64,000 nucleotides of DNA from Cyanophora paradoxa (lineage: Eukaryota; Glaucocystophyceae; Cyanophorales; Cyanophoraceae), in contig QPMI01000648.1 of the NCBI GenBank assembly GCA_004431415.1, positions 62,001 through 126,000 of the forward strand. Reading direction: 5' to 3'. The notes beneath the pieces were generated by a model. That model did not search any database and was not told the origin of the DNA. It saw only the letters and a program-made list of their open reading frames with translations. Of this stretch, positions 55,515 to 64,000 are shown piece by piece. Both the position numbers and the translations under genes were made by a program. Each line of letters starts with the position of its first letter. Positions within the stretch are counted from its first letter, which is position 1.

Positions 55515-55707
55515 CTGTAGGAATGCTTAAATTGTGGCGATAAATTGCCGAAACTCTGGACTTCTTCTATGGCGCATTATACAAAGCTGCCGTTTAGCCC
55601 CTACCCCCTGAGAATTGCCGCGGCTCTAAATTGCCGAATTCGGCGTCTCGGCAATATACCGTTATATACGGCAATTTAAAACATCGGCTAAAAAGGCAAT
55701 CCTACAG
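55515..55707. mobile_element. Short inverted-repeat element B (TA-flanked, MITE-like)
   Basis: Begins CTGTAGGAATGC and ends GGCAATCCTACAG, with TA on both sides (55513-55514; 55708-55709). 193 bases, no ORF of note. Its right half (GCCGAATTCGG...ACATCGGCTAAAAA) recurs at 57412-57480 in a shorter copy. Confidence 0.65.
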
Positions 55708-57066
55708 TACTAGTAGTAGTCTAGTACTGATATCGTTGAGTTCGACGTTCTGGGCTTTGACTCGTTTGAGGCCCGGGCCAATCCAAACATACATTCGAAA
55801 AAGCCTGCGATTCCATTGGGCAGAAAGCGAAAGTGTGTAAAGCCAATCGTTGACATGTACGGCACCAACATTGACTCTCAGAGCCTGCAATTGCAATGTG
55901 TGACATTGATAGTAATTTCAACTTAACTGGTAATAATGGGCCGTCGCACACATTCAAGATTGCGACGTCACACGTGCACATTGCAGAGTCAATCCAGACT
56001 CGCATTGCAGAGTCTAAGCCAATGATCATCGGATGTGACGGGCACATTAATATATATGCATATGTCGGTACCATACTATTGTGATAATGGTATACGTATA
56101 TCACGGGACATATATGAGAAAGTGTTTTTTAACGATACGACGGCTCAGGATCGTGCCGGTTCGATTAATTTATAAGAATATATATTCCGGTTCAATTTTA
56201 CTGAATTTGTTATTCGACAGACAAATATATATCATGAGTAAATATATTTACAATTTTATGATGTCAATTGATGTATATATCAGTTAATATATCGTCTAAT
56301 GAATTTGACAAGCCGTCGTTGAAGGCTTGAACTTAGCCTTGAAGCCGAGAAAACGCAAAAAATGAAATGCACCAATGAAGTAAGATAAATTCGCAAAAAA
56401 ATGAAATGCACAAATCGTGTGGTGGTGTTCTAGAAAACGTTTGCAACGGTCAACTCCATCGACCATGCATCGCCGGTCCATCGGGCATGGCCGGCCCAGT
56501 ATTTTCCTGTTCTACGGCCGGAAATTAGGGGATCATTTTTCTGTTCTACGGTAGTACGTACAGTATCGTACTGCACTGGCGCCGGCCCGAACAGAGGCCT
56601 CTACCAATCACTGCTTTGCGTAACAAAAACACGAAAACCGAACGCACAAATCGCACGCGCGCTAACACGTTTGGTTGGCATTGCCCCATTGGCAGCATGT
56701 GCCTGTATCAAAAAAACCGATGCGAAAAAGACTTCAACCAGTCAGACGATCGCGAGTGCAAATTCACTGCAGAACCACTGGAAAGTTAAAGAGTCGAAAG
56801 TAAGACTTCAACCAGTCAGATGAGTGCAAATTCACTGCAGAACCACTCGAAACTCGAGAGCTCGAGTCGAGTCACTCAGGAGTCAGGAGTGACTCAGTAC
56901 CGGTACCGTACTACGGTAGGGTCCGTACCGGACCGTACCGGTCCGTACGTTCTAATTTGCTACAATACCGTAGTACGTAATTAATATTTATAAACCGTCG
57001 CGGGCCGGGCCGGCCGCGGGCGGCGCAGTCTCGCCGCCGAGTCGCCGGCAGACTACTAGTTGACTA
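55708..57066. other. Intergenic between small elements, including a direct repeat
   Basis: No gene with coding character; small ORFs (e.g. 55721-56104, -) lack motifs. About 48 bases at 56729-56776 (AAGACTTCAACCAGTCAGA...) recur at 56803-56846 with a short internal deletion. Palindrome-like GTACCGGTAC/ACGGTAC words crowd 56890-56960. Confidence 0.5.
56729..56846. repeat. Direct repeat pair, about 45 bases
   Basis: Both copies share AAGACTTCAACCAGTCAGA and TGCAAATTCACTGCAGAACC, and are separated by about 26 bases. No inverted ends are seen. Confidence 0.75.
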
Positions 57067-57296
57067 CCGTAGACGACTTAAATACCGCGCCACATATTAC
57101 CGCGTTCTAAAATTTCGGCGCCGGTATGCGCTTTACCGCGCTACCAAATTACCGCGTTCCATCGTCTTCGAAAATGTATTATTTGTTAGCAAAGGGGGTA
57201 ATACTGCGCTACCAAATTACTGCGTTCTAAAAATTTTGAGCGCGGTAATTTGGCAGCGCGGTATTTAAGTCAGCGCGGTATATAAGTCGTCTACGG
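57067..57296. mobile_element. Short inverted-repeat element C (TA-flanked, MITE-like)
   Basis: The left end CCGTAGACGACTTAAATACC and the right end GGTATATAAGTCGTCTACGG are inverted copies with one mismatch in the first 20 bases. TA flanks both ends (57065-57066; 57297-57298). Inside, ACCAAATTACCGCGTTC-type words repeat in both orientations, so the whole 230 bases could fold back. Confidence 0.8.
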
Positions 57297-57382
57297 TAGT
57301 AGTAGTACTCCGGCATTAGTATTACTAAGTTCCGCCGGGACCGGCCGGGTACCGTAGCTACGGTACTCCTAGTAGTCTACTA

Positions 57383-57500
57383 CTGCAGAACTAGTACGCC
57401 GTGGCTTAAAATTGCCGAATTCGGTCTCTCGGCAATATTTATAATAATATACGGCAATTCAAAACATCGGCTAAAAAAAGCCGTGAAAGCATTCCTACAG
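57383..57500. mobile_element. Shorter copy of element B
   Basis: It ends GCATTCCTACAG next to TA and shares AAATTGCCGAATTCGG, CTCTCGGCAATAT and AAAACATCGGCTAAAAA with element B. The left end (TA-CTGCAGAA) is diverged. 118 bases; probably an internal-deletion derivative. Confidence 0.6.
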
Positions 57501-57646
57501 TACTAGGCTATAGACTATATAGCGTCCGAGTGTCGGACACTGTCGACTCGGCGACGTCGGTGCAGCATCATGATGAATGCCATGATGCGGTGAATCGCCG
57601 CCAGTGATGCGGACCGTGGTGGCATCACTGGCATGCCTTATCATAG

Positions 57647-58029
57647 TTAGGGTTGCGCTTTACTTTTACCGGTAAACCGAGGTATTACCTTTACTCGGTA
57701 ATACTCGTACCTTACTCGGACCCCGACCGAGTAATACTCGAGTAAATAAGAGGGGGTACACCGCTGCAGACACGTCAGGGGGGAGGGGCAGGCTCTAGCA
57801 GCGCGGGGAGCGCAGTTTGGCGCATATAGCGTTGATCAGCTATCGATTCAGAAGCTTTCCAGCCGGGTTGCGCTGGCTCACGTCGCAGGACATGCCTCCG
57901 CCTCAGCTCGAGCTCAGTGGACCGGGGGGGGAGGAGCGGTGTTTACTCGGTAATACTCGGGGTAATACTTTCAGTACTTTACCCTTACTCGGCCCGGACG
58001 GGGTATTACCGGAGTAAGCCCAACCCTAA
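57647..58029. mobile_element. Inverted-repeat element D with a six-base target duplication
   Basis: It starts TTAGGGTTGCGCTTTACT and ends AGTAAGCCCAACCCTAA, and is flanked on both sides by TCATAG (57641-57646; 58030-58035). The inside is rich in TACTCGGTAATACTCG words in both orientations. 383 bases. The 6-7 base duplication differs from the TA of elements A-C, so this is another family. Confidence 0.75.
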
Positions 58030-58408
58030 TCATAGTATAATGATCGGGCCCGGGGGATCGGGGGATTCGGGGCCTCGGACTCGGCTCGGAGTCGGATGAC
58101 TCGGATCCGGAGCAGCAGGTACTGAGTAGCCTGCTTGCAGGTAGGTATAGCCGCTGAGCGCTAGCTCGAGAGTGATCATCAATTTTCATCGCTGCATTTT
58201 CATCAATTTGCGAACTTGGAACTTGGAAGGGCGCGCGTGGCGCCGCGCGCGTGCAGCGGTGTACTAGCCTAGTAGTAGTCCCTGAGGGCGCCGCTACCGG
58301 TAGCGCTGAGCGAGCAGCTGCAGATCCTGAGATCGGCGATCGCCCGCGGCCGATCGCATCTACGTGCACTGCTGCCACATCCCGGTCCCGTCGTCCACAT
58401 CGGCCTCG
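58030..58408. other. Intergenic upstream of a Ser/Pro-rich ORF
   Basis: Palindromic hexamers and a GATC-rich stretch. No gene seen; may hold the promoter of the next ORF. Confidence 0.4.
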
Positions 58409-59133
58409 ATGGCCAGCACGGCGTCGAAGTCGACCAGCAGGCGCGTCGAGCTGCCCCGTATCGACGCGGCCTTCGCGAGAGTCGCATCCACGTCGGCGTC
58501 GCCGTTCCCGGTGCGCTCGGGCTCGGCGCGGCGCCCGCGGCCGCTCACTGAGTCACGTCGCACTGCCCGCCGCGCAATGCTCACCCCGCGTGCGCGTCTG
58601 TGCAGGTGCCCCGTCCCCCGAGCTCGAGCGCGGCGATGCAGATGAGCATAACGCGGCCGCCCTCGCCCCTCGAATCGGACGGAGCCGACGTCCTCTCCGG
58701 CGACAGCGAGAGCGATGAGATGGACGACGCGTGCTCCGTCCTGAGCGACGACCGGACGGCCCCGCGCAGGCGGCGGTTGCGGACCCTGGCCCCCGACCGC
58801 GGGCCGCGCCTCAGCGCCCGCAGCGACCCGACCAGCTCCTCCCCCGCCTTCGCCTTCCCCCGGCGGCCGACGGCGACCGCCGACGAGCTCTCCTCCTGCA
58901 GGGGCGCCGAGGCCGCGCCGGCGCACTCCCTCTCCCGGCCCCGCTCCTGCCCCGACGTCAGCCTCGCCGGCCCCGAGGCCGCTCCCGCCCGCCCGCCAGT
59001 CGCGAGCTGCAGCGCCGACTGCGCACAGCCGCCCACCGCCGAGCCGGACGCCGGCCGCACACATATGAATATTCATATTTTAATCCCTCGGCGTTCCGCC
59101 TCAGGATTAAAATATGAATATTCATATGTGTGA
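58409..59133 (+). CDS. Ser/Pro-rich hypothetical protein, 3' end apparently replaced by inserted DNA
   Basis: A first exon from ATG 58409 (MASTASKSTSRRVELPRID) is followed, after an acceptor at about 58606, by an exon encoding acidic, Ser-rich sequence (GADVLSGDSESDEMDDACS) and a Pro/Ser/Ala tail. The frame stays open through 59057 and then reads into the AT-rich hairpin at 59058, stopping at 59131-59133. The last 25 codons are thus encoded by the hairpin, which suggests that the natural end of the gene was lost. No domain is recognised. The opposite strand is also open over much of this stretch, so the strand call is tentative. Confidence 0.35.
59058..59132. repeat. Perfect inverted repeat, 29-base arms, 17-base loop
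   Basis: Arms 59058-59086 and 59104-59132 (CACACATATGAATATTCA... and its exact complement) flank a GC-rich loop. It sits exactly where GC-rich host-like sequence changes to AT-rich element-like sequence, so it may mark a terminus or insertion scar. Confidence 0.95.
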
Positions 59134-60476
59134 TTCGATGTTATATCAATAAAATCGATTAATTTATTTGAATTTTCACATGAATTTTCATATTTTTACA
59201 TGCATTTTCAATTAATTTAATCGATGTTATCTCGATAAACTCGATTAATCGATATTGTATCTTAATTGTAGTTAATCGGAATTATATCAATAACTTCGAT
59301 TGATCTTAATTGAATCCTAAATGAATCTAATCGGAATTATATCAATAAATTCGATTAAATCATGTTCTTTTCCGATTAAATCAAATAAATATTTAACTTT
59401 GTTATCATAAGTGGTCTAAGTTGACTCACTTTTCATAAACATTTTGAACTCTTAGTCTCCTTGAATTTCTTAATATGACTCAACTTAGTCAACTTAGTCA
59501 ACTTTGTTACCATAATCAATCAGGGTGGACTCACTTTTAGATCAACTTTGAAATTTCAAGCAAAATCAACTTGGATTTCAAAAGTGGATCTTCTAAGTGG
59601 ACTCAATATGTTCACTTTGTGATACATGTTAGCTCAAATCCTTACTGTTTATGGTCAGGGTTGACTAAGTGGGGGGAGTTGACACATTTTTTGAAATCCT
59701 TTTTAGAAAACTTTTGGTCCCAAATATTTCCTGTGAAATTTGAGTCAACTCAACCCACTTAGTCAACCCTTGCATTGAATTCGTAACAAAATCCATATAC
59801 TTTTACTACTTTTACGATTAATATGAGTCAACCTTGAGTCCACTTTAATATAAATATTATATAATAGGGGGAATCTAGGGGAGATACTTACTAAATGCAG
59901 TGTCCGGGAAAATCTAAGATCCGGTTCGCGAAAGTAGCATTGTTGTATAGAGCATGCAAAGAGGATTCCGGCGATGGTCGCGGTTTTAATAGCTGATGAG
60001 TTGGTGAATAGTAACAGCAGTTTGTATGATTTTCTTGGATTTTTGGGTTCCGGAACCCAAACTTTACCCATTATCTATCCGTAACGCGTTACGCACGCGT
60101 TACGCACGCGTTATGCACGCGTTATGCACGCGTTACGCATGCGTGACTCATGCGTTATGCATGCGTGACGTCACGTGATATATGCATCATATATACACAA
60201 ACCTCCGACATATATACACTATATATACACAAACCTCCGTATTGCCGGTTGACCGAGAAAGAAATGTTTCGAAAAAATAGTAAAATATATATATACATAT
60301 ACATTTTTATCGGCATCTTCAAACTGTCATATCTCATCACCAGATCATCAAAACGCAACGTTCTGCATAGCGCTGTGAAGCGCTTGATATGCTCTACAAG
60401 ACTATGTGTATATCATATGCATATATGTATATCAGTCATACATATATTTGGAAAAAACGAGTTTTCGGCTATGAAA
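59133..60476. other. Non-coding, repeat-rich end region of the Polinton-like element
   Basis: Three repeat styles in turn: at 59140-59400, variants of AATCGGAATTATATCAATAA and TCGATTAAT about 50-60 bases apart; at 59400-59765, recurring GTTGACTCACTTT / CAACTTAGTCAACTTTG words; at 60084-60165, near-tandem GCGTTACGCA/GCGTTATGCA units. Two copies of ATATATACACAAACCTCCG sit at 60188-60237. The only ORFs are short and low in complexity. Confidence 0.6.
60084..60165. repeat. Tandem GCGTTACGCA-type decamers
   Basis: About eight copies of a ten-base palindrome-like unit (CGCGTTACGCA / TGCGTTATGCA) with C/T changes. It could be a binding array or replication-related repeat near the end of the element (inference). 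Confidence 0.85.
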
Positions 60477-61862
60477 CTAGCTAGTTTTGGTCCTTTCTCT
60501 TAGTGTTCTCTGAGGTTTAGGGGCTGTATATGACTCCTTAGTAGTCTGAAAGTCATTATACCATCTCTGGCTATTCACTTCTGAAAGTTTCTGTGTTCCT
60601 GCTATAGTGAGCTTTTTGAGTTCCCTGTTAACTTTCCCAGCCTTCTCCTTTCTAGCCTCTATCAAAGGCTTATCTGGGACTTCATTAGAAGCTTCTATGC
60701 CTTCTCTCCTTATAGCAGCATCAGCCCTGGCTTCCTCTTTAGCTTGCTCCAAGGCATCCACTGTAGGGGTTTCTAGATATTCAACTGCATTCACAGGCAA
60801 CAGCTCATGGAAAGCAAACCTGTTTTCTATGATCTCACCAGTGGGACTCCTTAGCTTAAACTTAAAGCCTTCCCTACTATCAACAGTGTAAACCATCCTA
60901 GACCAATTGTTACCCTGTTTAGCAAAGGGGTTCTTCTCAACTTTCACTCTAACAAACATGCCAGGCTGCATGGTATCAAGGTAAGCTATTGATTTCTTGA
61001 ATCTTTCATCTTCTAATCCCACTATATACCTATAATGATCCTCTGTAGTTTCGCCTGGCTTCATCTTAGTAGCTGAGTGGACTGTATTATTGTAATTATA
61101 CTCAATATCACCTAACACATCAAAGAATCTAGCTGTGTTATTAGCTATGCAGTAGTTTGTAATCAGTCTCTTAATCTGCTTGTTAAAGGCTTCAATTCGA
61201 CCTTGGCTTCTGTGGTCAGCAGTTCCACTCACTTGGTGTTCTATGTATTTACTAGATAAATACTCCTGGAATATTCGATTTTGGAATTCACTCCCAGCAT
61301 CTGATTGAACTTTTACTATGGGTCTTGCCACTCTCATTTCAAGTTGCTTAAATGCAGCTAATGTAGTGAGAGCTGATTTATCTCTTATAGGTATGATATA
61401 CCCAGTTCTCAGTGTTGATTCCATAGCAGTCATAAAGGTATCATAACCATTGTTTTGTTTCTTGTAAGCTGGGAAAAAGAGCAAATCAATCACATAGGTA
61501 TCAAGGGGTTGCCTAATTGGGACCATGGGATCTCTCTTTCTAGATATAGCAGGTGCATTGATCTGAACTACCTCTTGCTTTTTATAGAACTCTTGCAACT
61601 GCTTATAGGATTCATCTGGTAACTCAGCCCTCATAGCTTGAAGCCCTTTGTAACCAGTTCTCACATCATAGAATCTCTTGGCAATCTTGCTAGTTTCTTT
61701 CACTGCAATAGCAACTGGGATCTCTACTGGGACAAGCTCTTTCATTTCAGACTTTTTAACAATTCGAGATTCCCCTTTTTCCTCCTTTGGAACTGTGATA
61801 GGCAGTAGGTTACCTTGTAGTTGCTCAATGGTTCTCCTGACTATTCTTCCAGTTGCTGGCAT
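60477..61862 (-). CDS. Polinton-type DD35E integrase
   Basis: Single uninterrupted 461-residue frame with ATG at 61862. The rve-type catalytic core shows the triad: Asp in DTYVIDLLFFPAY (about residue 126), Asp in IVKVQSDAGSEF, and Glu in GRIEAFNKQIKRL, with exactly 35 residues between the second Asp and the Glu. An SH3-like C-terminal region follows (PGMFVRVKVEKNPF; FAFHELLPVN), then a Lys/Glu-rich tail and a basic end. The HHCC zinc-binding N-terminus of retroviral integrases is not evident. It would join the element's ends to host DNA in the nucleus. It lies 3 bases after the polymerase stop in the same direction, suggesting shared transcription. The frame is intact and could be active. 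Confidence 0.88.
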   Translation of the reverse strand: MPATGRIVRRTIEQLQGNLLPITVPKEEKGESRIVKKSEMKELVPVEIPVAIAVKETSKIAKRFYDVRTGYKGLQAMRAELPDESYKQLQEFYKKQEVVQINAPAISRKRDPMVPIRQPLDTYVIDLLFFPAYKKQNNGYDTFMTAMESTLRTGYIIPIRDKSALTTLAAFKQLEMRVARPIVKVQSDAGSEFQNRIFQEYLSSKYIEHQVSGTADHRSQGRIEAFNKQIKRLITNYCIANNTARFFDVLGDIEYNYNNTVHSATKMKPGETTEDHYRYIVGLEDERFKKSIAYLDTMQPGMFVRVKVEKNPFAKQGNNWSRMVYTVDSREGFKFKLRSPTGEIIENRFAFHELLPVNAVEYLETPTVDALEQAKEEARADAAIRREGIEASNEVPDKPLIEARKEKAGKVNRELKKLTIAGTQKLSEVNSQRWYNDFQTTKESYTAPKPQRTLRERTKTS

Positions 61863-61865
61863 CTC

Positions 61866-64000
61866 TTAATTAAAAGGAACAGAATTAATACCATCTGGTA
61901 AGATGTATCTCTTTGCATCAAAGCAATTCAGGGCAACCCTTCTACTCACAGTATCTATTATTGTGTGATCTGCCCTTCTTTTCTGCTTTGCAGTCACAGT
62001 CTTGCTGATACCTGCAAGTAAACACTGCTTAAAATCATTGAATTGGAGTTCCTCAGTGGAAGTCCCAGAAAGCTTACTTCTCTCAATCTCAGCTGTTCTG
62101 AAACTGTAAACTTTGGCTCTCAGACCCACATACTCCAATATAGCAGAACCTGGCATCTCATTTTTGTATTTACCTGGGGTCATTCTGGAATCACCTCCAA
62201 GGTCTAATGCATAGGATATATTCTCTATATCTGTTTCAAGGGTCTTAGATTCGATATATAGACAAAAGGAATCAGTATCATGGAACAGTAATTTGGCTTT
62301 GGACCATTGGGACCTTACAGTATCATAGAAGAACCGGTAATTATGCAGTTTGGCTGCATCCAAAACATAGGCTCCAATGGCAACTGGCTTATCTAGCTTC
62401 ACATGTTTTGTGTAAAACTCAAAGGCAACTGCTCTTTCGTTTATGGGGCTTGTTGATTTCACCAATGGAGAGGCTGCATATTTCATAAACAGTTTCTCAC
62501 TGTTTGCAATCTTAACCACAGATCTACCTCTGCAAGATTCAATGCATTTCCCATAGATTGAGTTATTCATGAGCTTATAGAAATCAGCCTCGAATTTATT
62601 CACTGCTTTCCTTCTCATCTCAGTGTTCAGCTCAATATAGGGTTTCATGACAGGAGCCACAGTAAATGATAGGACCCTGTGAACTTTCTTTAATTTCACA
62701 CCTTTGTCCAACAGATACTGTAGAAGAGGCTCAGAAATCACATAGTTGGTCACAGAACCAAAGGTTGCAGTTAGCTTAGGGGTCTTATCAAGCTCTTCTC
62801 CTGAAAGATCTAATAGGCTCTTTTGATATTGTGATAATTCGGCATATTCTACTATTTTCTTGTTAATAATTAGGGGAAATCACTGTGGTCTAGATATAGC
62901 CTAATTGGGTAATCCAGATCAACTTCCAGGAAACTGGATCTGTTATCTTGTGGGTTGAATTCGGTCTCCCATCTAAAATCACCAACTGGGATTGGCTGAC
63001 TCAAACAGTAGCCATACAAGTTGTTAGCATCAAACAGCATAATGTGGGAGTTTTCACCATCAGCCTCAGCATACCTACAAGGCATTGTTGCAAAGCCACC
63101 CCTGATTCCCCTCTCAACAAATTCGTATTGCTCTACATCACTTATAAGCTCTATTTTTGCCTTGGTGGTCCTAAGCATAGCATCCCAAGATAACCCAGGT
63201 GCAGATACATAATGAACTGGGTCCAATCCATATACTGAGTGTGAAAGCCTTCTAAAAGCCTGGAATTTGTTCATTAACTCATCTACATCAGCAGCTCCAA
63301 AATCCATGAAATTGCTTGCATCAATGAACTTGTAAAGACCCCATTGCAATGACAGGTATTGATCAAAGTTTTTCGAAAGGATTTCGATTCGCTTTTTATC
63401 ACCCATGCCTGCTATTTTTCTGAAAATGAATGTCCCACAGTCATCCATTTGGTCAACAACAACTGCAACTTTGGTTTGCTTTGAGATTCTCCTATGGAGA
63501 TTGCAGTTTCTGCATGCAGGTGCAATGTAATTACCTGTGTGGTGATCATGATCTCTGCATTTGAAGTTTTCCTTAGTGAACCTCTCACTGCAAAGGTAAC
63601 AGTGTTTAGTAGCCCTGTAAATAGCCTTTTGCTCATCTGTGAGTTCATTCATTGGAATATTGGTGAACAGGAAATCGATTAGTTCTCTAGCTTTGGACTC
63701 CAAGCATTCAAAGAGACCTCCCATTGGATCCTGCCCCTCAAATCGAAAATCTTGAACATCTTCCCCAGTGACTACTCTCAGGTTGACTGCTGAGACTTCC
63801 CTTTTGGATTTCGATGCATCAATGGGGATGCTTCTATGTTCAATCTTGCAGTAAACCACAACAGGAAGCCAAACAGTTTTCCTGAGGTTTTTCAGTCCAA
63901 ACTCTATGGTGGTCTCAGGTTTTGGTGTGATTCCCTTTGAGAGTCTCCAATCAATGCATCTGTTTGAGTCCACATGAGCAGTGAGTTTAGCCTCAGACCT
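61866..64000 (-). pseudogene. Protein-primed family B DNA polymerase (Polinton type), 5' off the window, one frameshift
   Basis: Two frames form one polymerase. The upstream frame (from beyond 64000 to about 62870) has an endonuclease-VII-like Cys/His module (CYLCSERF...CRDHDHHTG...CRNCN, about 63590-63480) and the line PGLSWDAMLRTTKAKIEL typical of Polinton polymerases, then motif A (LFDANNLYGYCLSQP). The downstream frame (62869-61866) has motif B (KLMNNSIYGKC), motif C (LLFHDTDSF) and the KxY motif (LRAKVYSF). All polymerase catalytic residues are present. The frames are offset by one base at a G run, 62873-62876, where one base appears missing, so the gene is broken or the run was misread. 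The exonuclease motif that usually reads HN..gYD here reads DQMDDCG. Members copy linear DNA from a terminal protein primer. Confidence 0.8.

Larger units (their letters stand above)
59058..64000. mobile_element. Left part of a Polinton/Maverick-like element
   Basis: From 59.06 kb on, base composition is AT-rich, genes are intron-free and packed (3 bases between the integrase start and the polymerase stop), unlike the rest of the window. The pairing of a retrovirus-type integrase with a protein-primed family B DNA polymerase defines Polintons/Mavericks and related polinton-like viruses. The integrase lies nearest the end, as is usual. The outer 1.3 kb is non-coding and repeat-rich, where a terminal inverted repeat would be expected. 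Capsid, packaging ATPase and protease genes are not in view. The exact left end is not proven. Confidence 0.7.

Noticed and set aside
57647-58029. Telomeric repeat (TTAGGG)
   Set aside because: Only a single TTAGGGTT at each end in inverted orientation, as part of an element's termini; no tandem array.
58360-59076. 238-codon minus-strand frame ending LLVDFDAVLAIEADVDDG
   Set aside because: A short end looks protein-like, but most is Gly/Arg repeats opposite a plus-strand frame with a plausible splice acceptor; left unannotated though not excluded.
61866-62753. Separate small gene for the downstream polymerase half
   Set aside because: The frame is open upstream of 62753 (no ATG there, only GTG) and continues the polymerase from the other frame, so it is one frameshifted gene.
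1-64000. rRNA, tRNA or other RNA genes
   Set aside because: I looked for rRNA-like conserved cores and tRNA-like cloverleaf ends and found none I could support.

Overview
This is nuclear DNA of a single-celled eukaryote, most likely a GC-rich microalga; the sequence does not fix the lineage. Genes are cut by many introns of about 45-160 bases, neighbouring genes lie close together, and families include a formin, F-box proteins, a WD40/NACHT/TIR protein and an LEA-like protein. Many introns start with GC instead of GT (GC-AG introns), and many carry a GTACCCC motif in the transcribed strand. Intergenic DNA and several introns are packed with short self-complementary words. Exon structures were joined by eye, so ends of multi-exon genes are approximate unless a codon is named.

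Layout, left to right: the 3' end of a multi-pass membrane protein of TmcB-like type (1-2781, +); a Ser/Ala/Pro-rich ORF (3436-4314, +); a large charged protein of unknown function (about 4588-9596, +); a Cys-rich, TPR, coiled-coil, RING-H2 protein resembling rapsyn in domain order (10568-16153, -); two copies of an aldo-keto reductase gene (17390-19860 and 23501-25998, -) on either side of an F-box protein (20466-23155, +); an LEA-like protein whose exons match its 11-residue repeats (26065-29237, +); a GNAT acetyltransferase (29585-30731, +); and a gene of about 12 kb for a TIR/TIR/NACHT/pentapeptide/WD40 STAND protein (30919-42916, -), which is convergent with the GNAT gene. A formin follows (43540-49869, +), then a small hypothetical gene with repeated exons (50719-51790, -) and a second F-box protein (52097-54311, +).

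From 54.3 kb the DNA is AT-richer. It holds a nest of short non-autonomous inverted-repeat elements (55.1-58.0 kb; four carry TA flanks) and a short Ser/Pro-rich ORF that runs into a perfect 29-base-arm hairpin at 59058-59132. From there to the window end the sequence is a different, AT-rich and compact domain: the left part of a Polinton/Maverick-like element. It carries a DD35E integrase (60477-61862, -) and a protein-primed family B DNA polymerase (61866 to beyond 64000, -) with all polymerase motifs but one frameshift. The element's other genes (capsid, ATPase, protease) would lie past the right edge.

The most unusual items are the TIR-NACHT-WD40 receptor-like protein, the LEA-like gene in which one exon equals one or two 11-residue repeats with GC-AG introns, the nest of small elements, the Polinton-like end, and an aldo-keto reductase pair in which two of the four usual catalytic residues are replaced.
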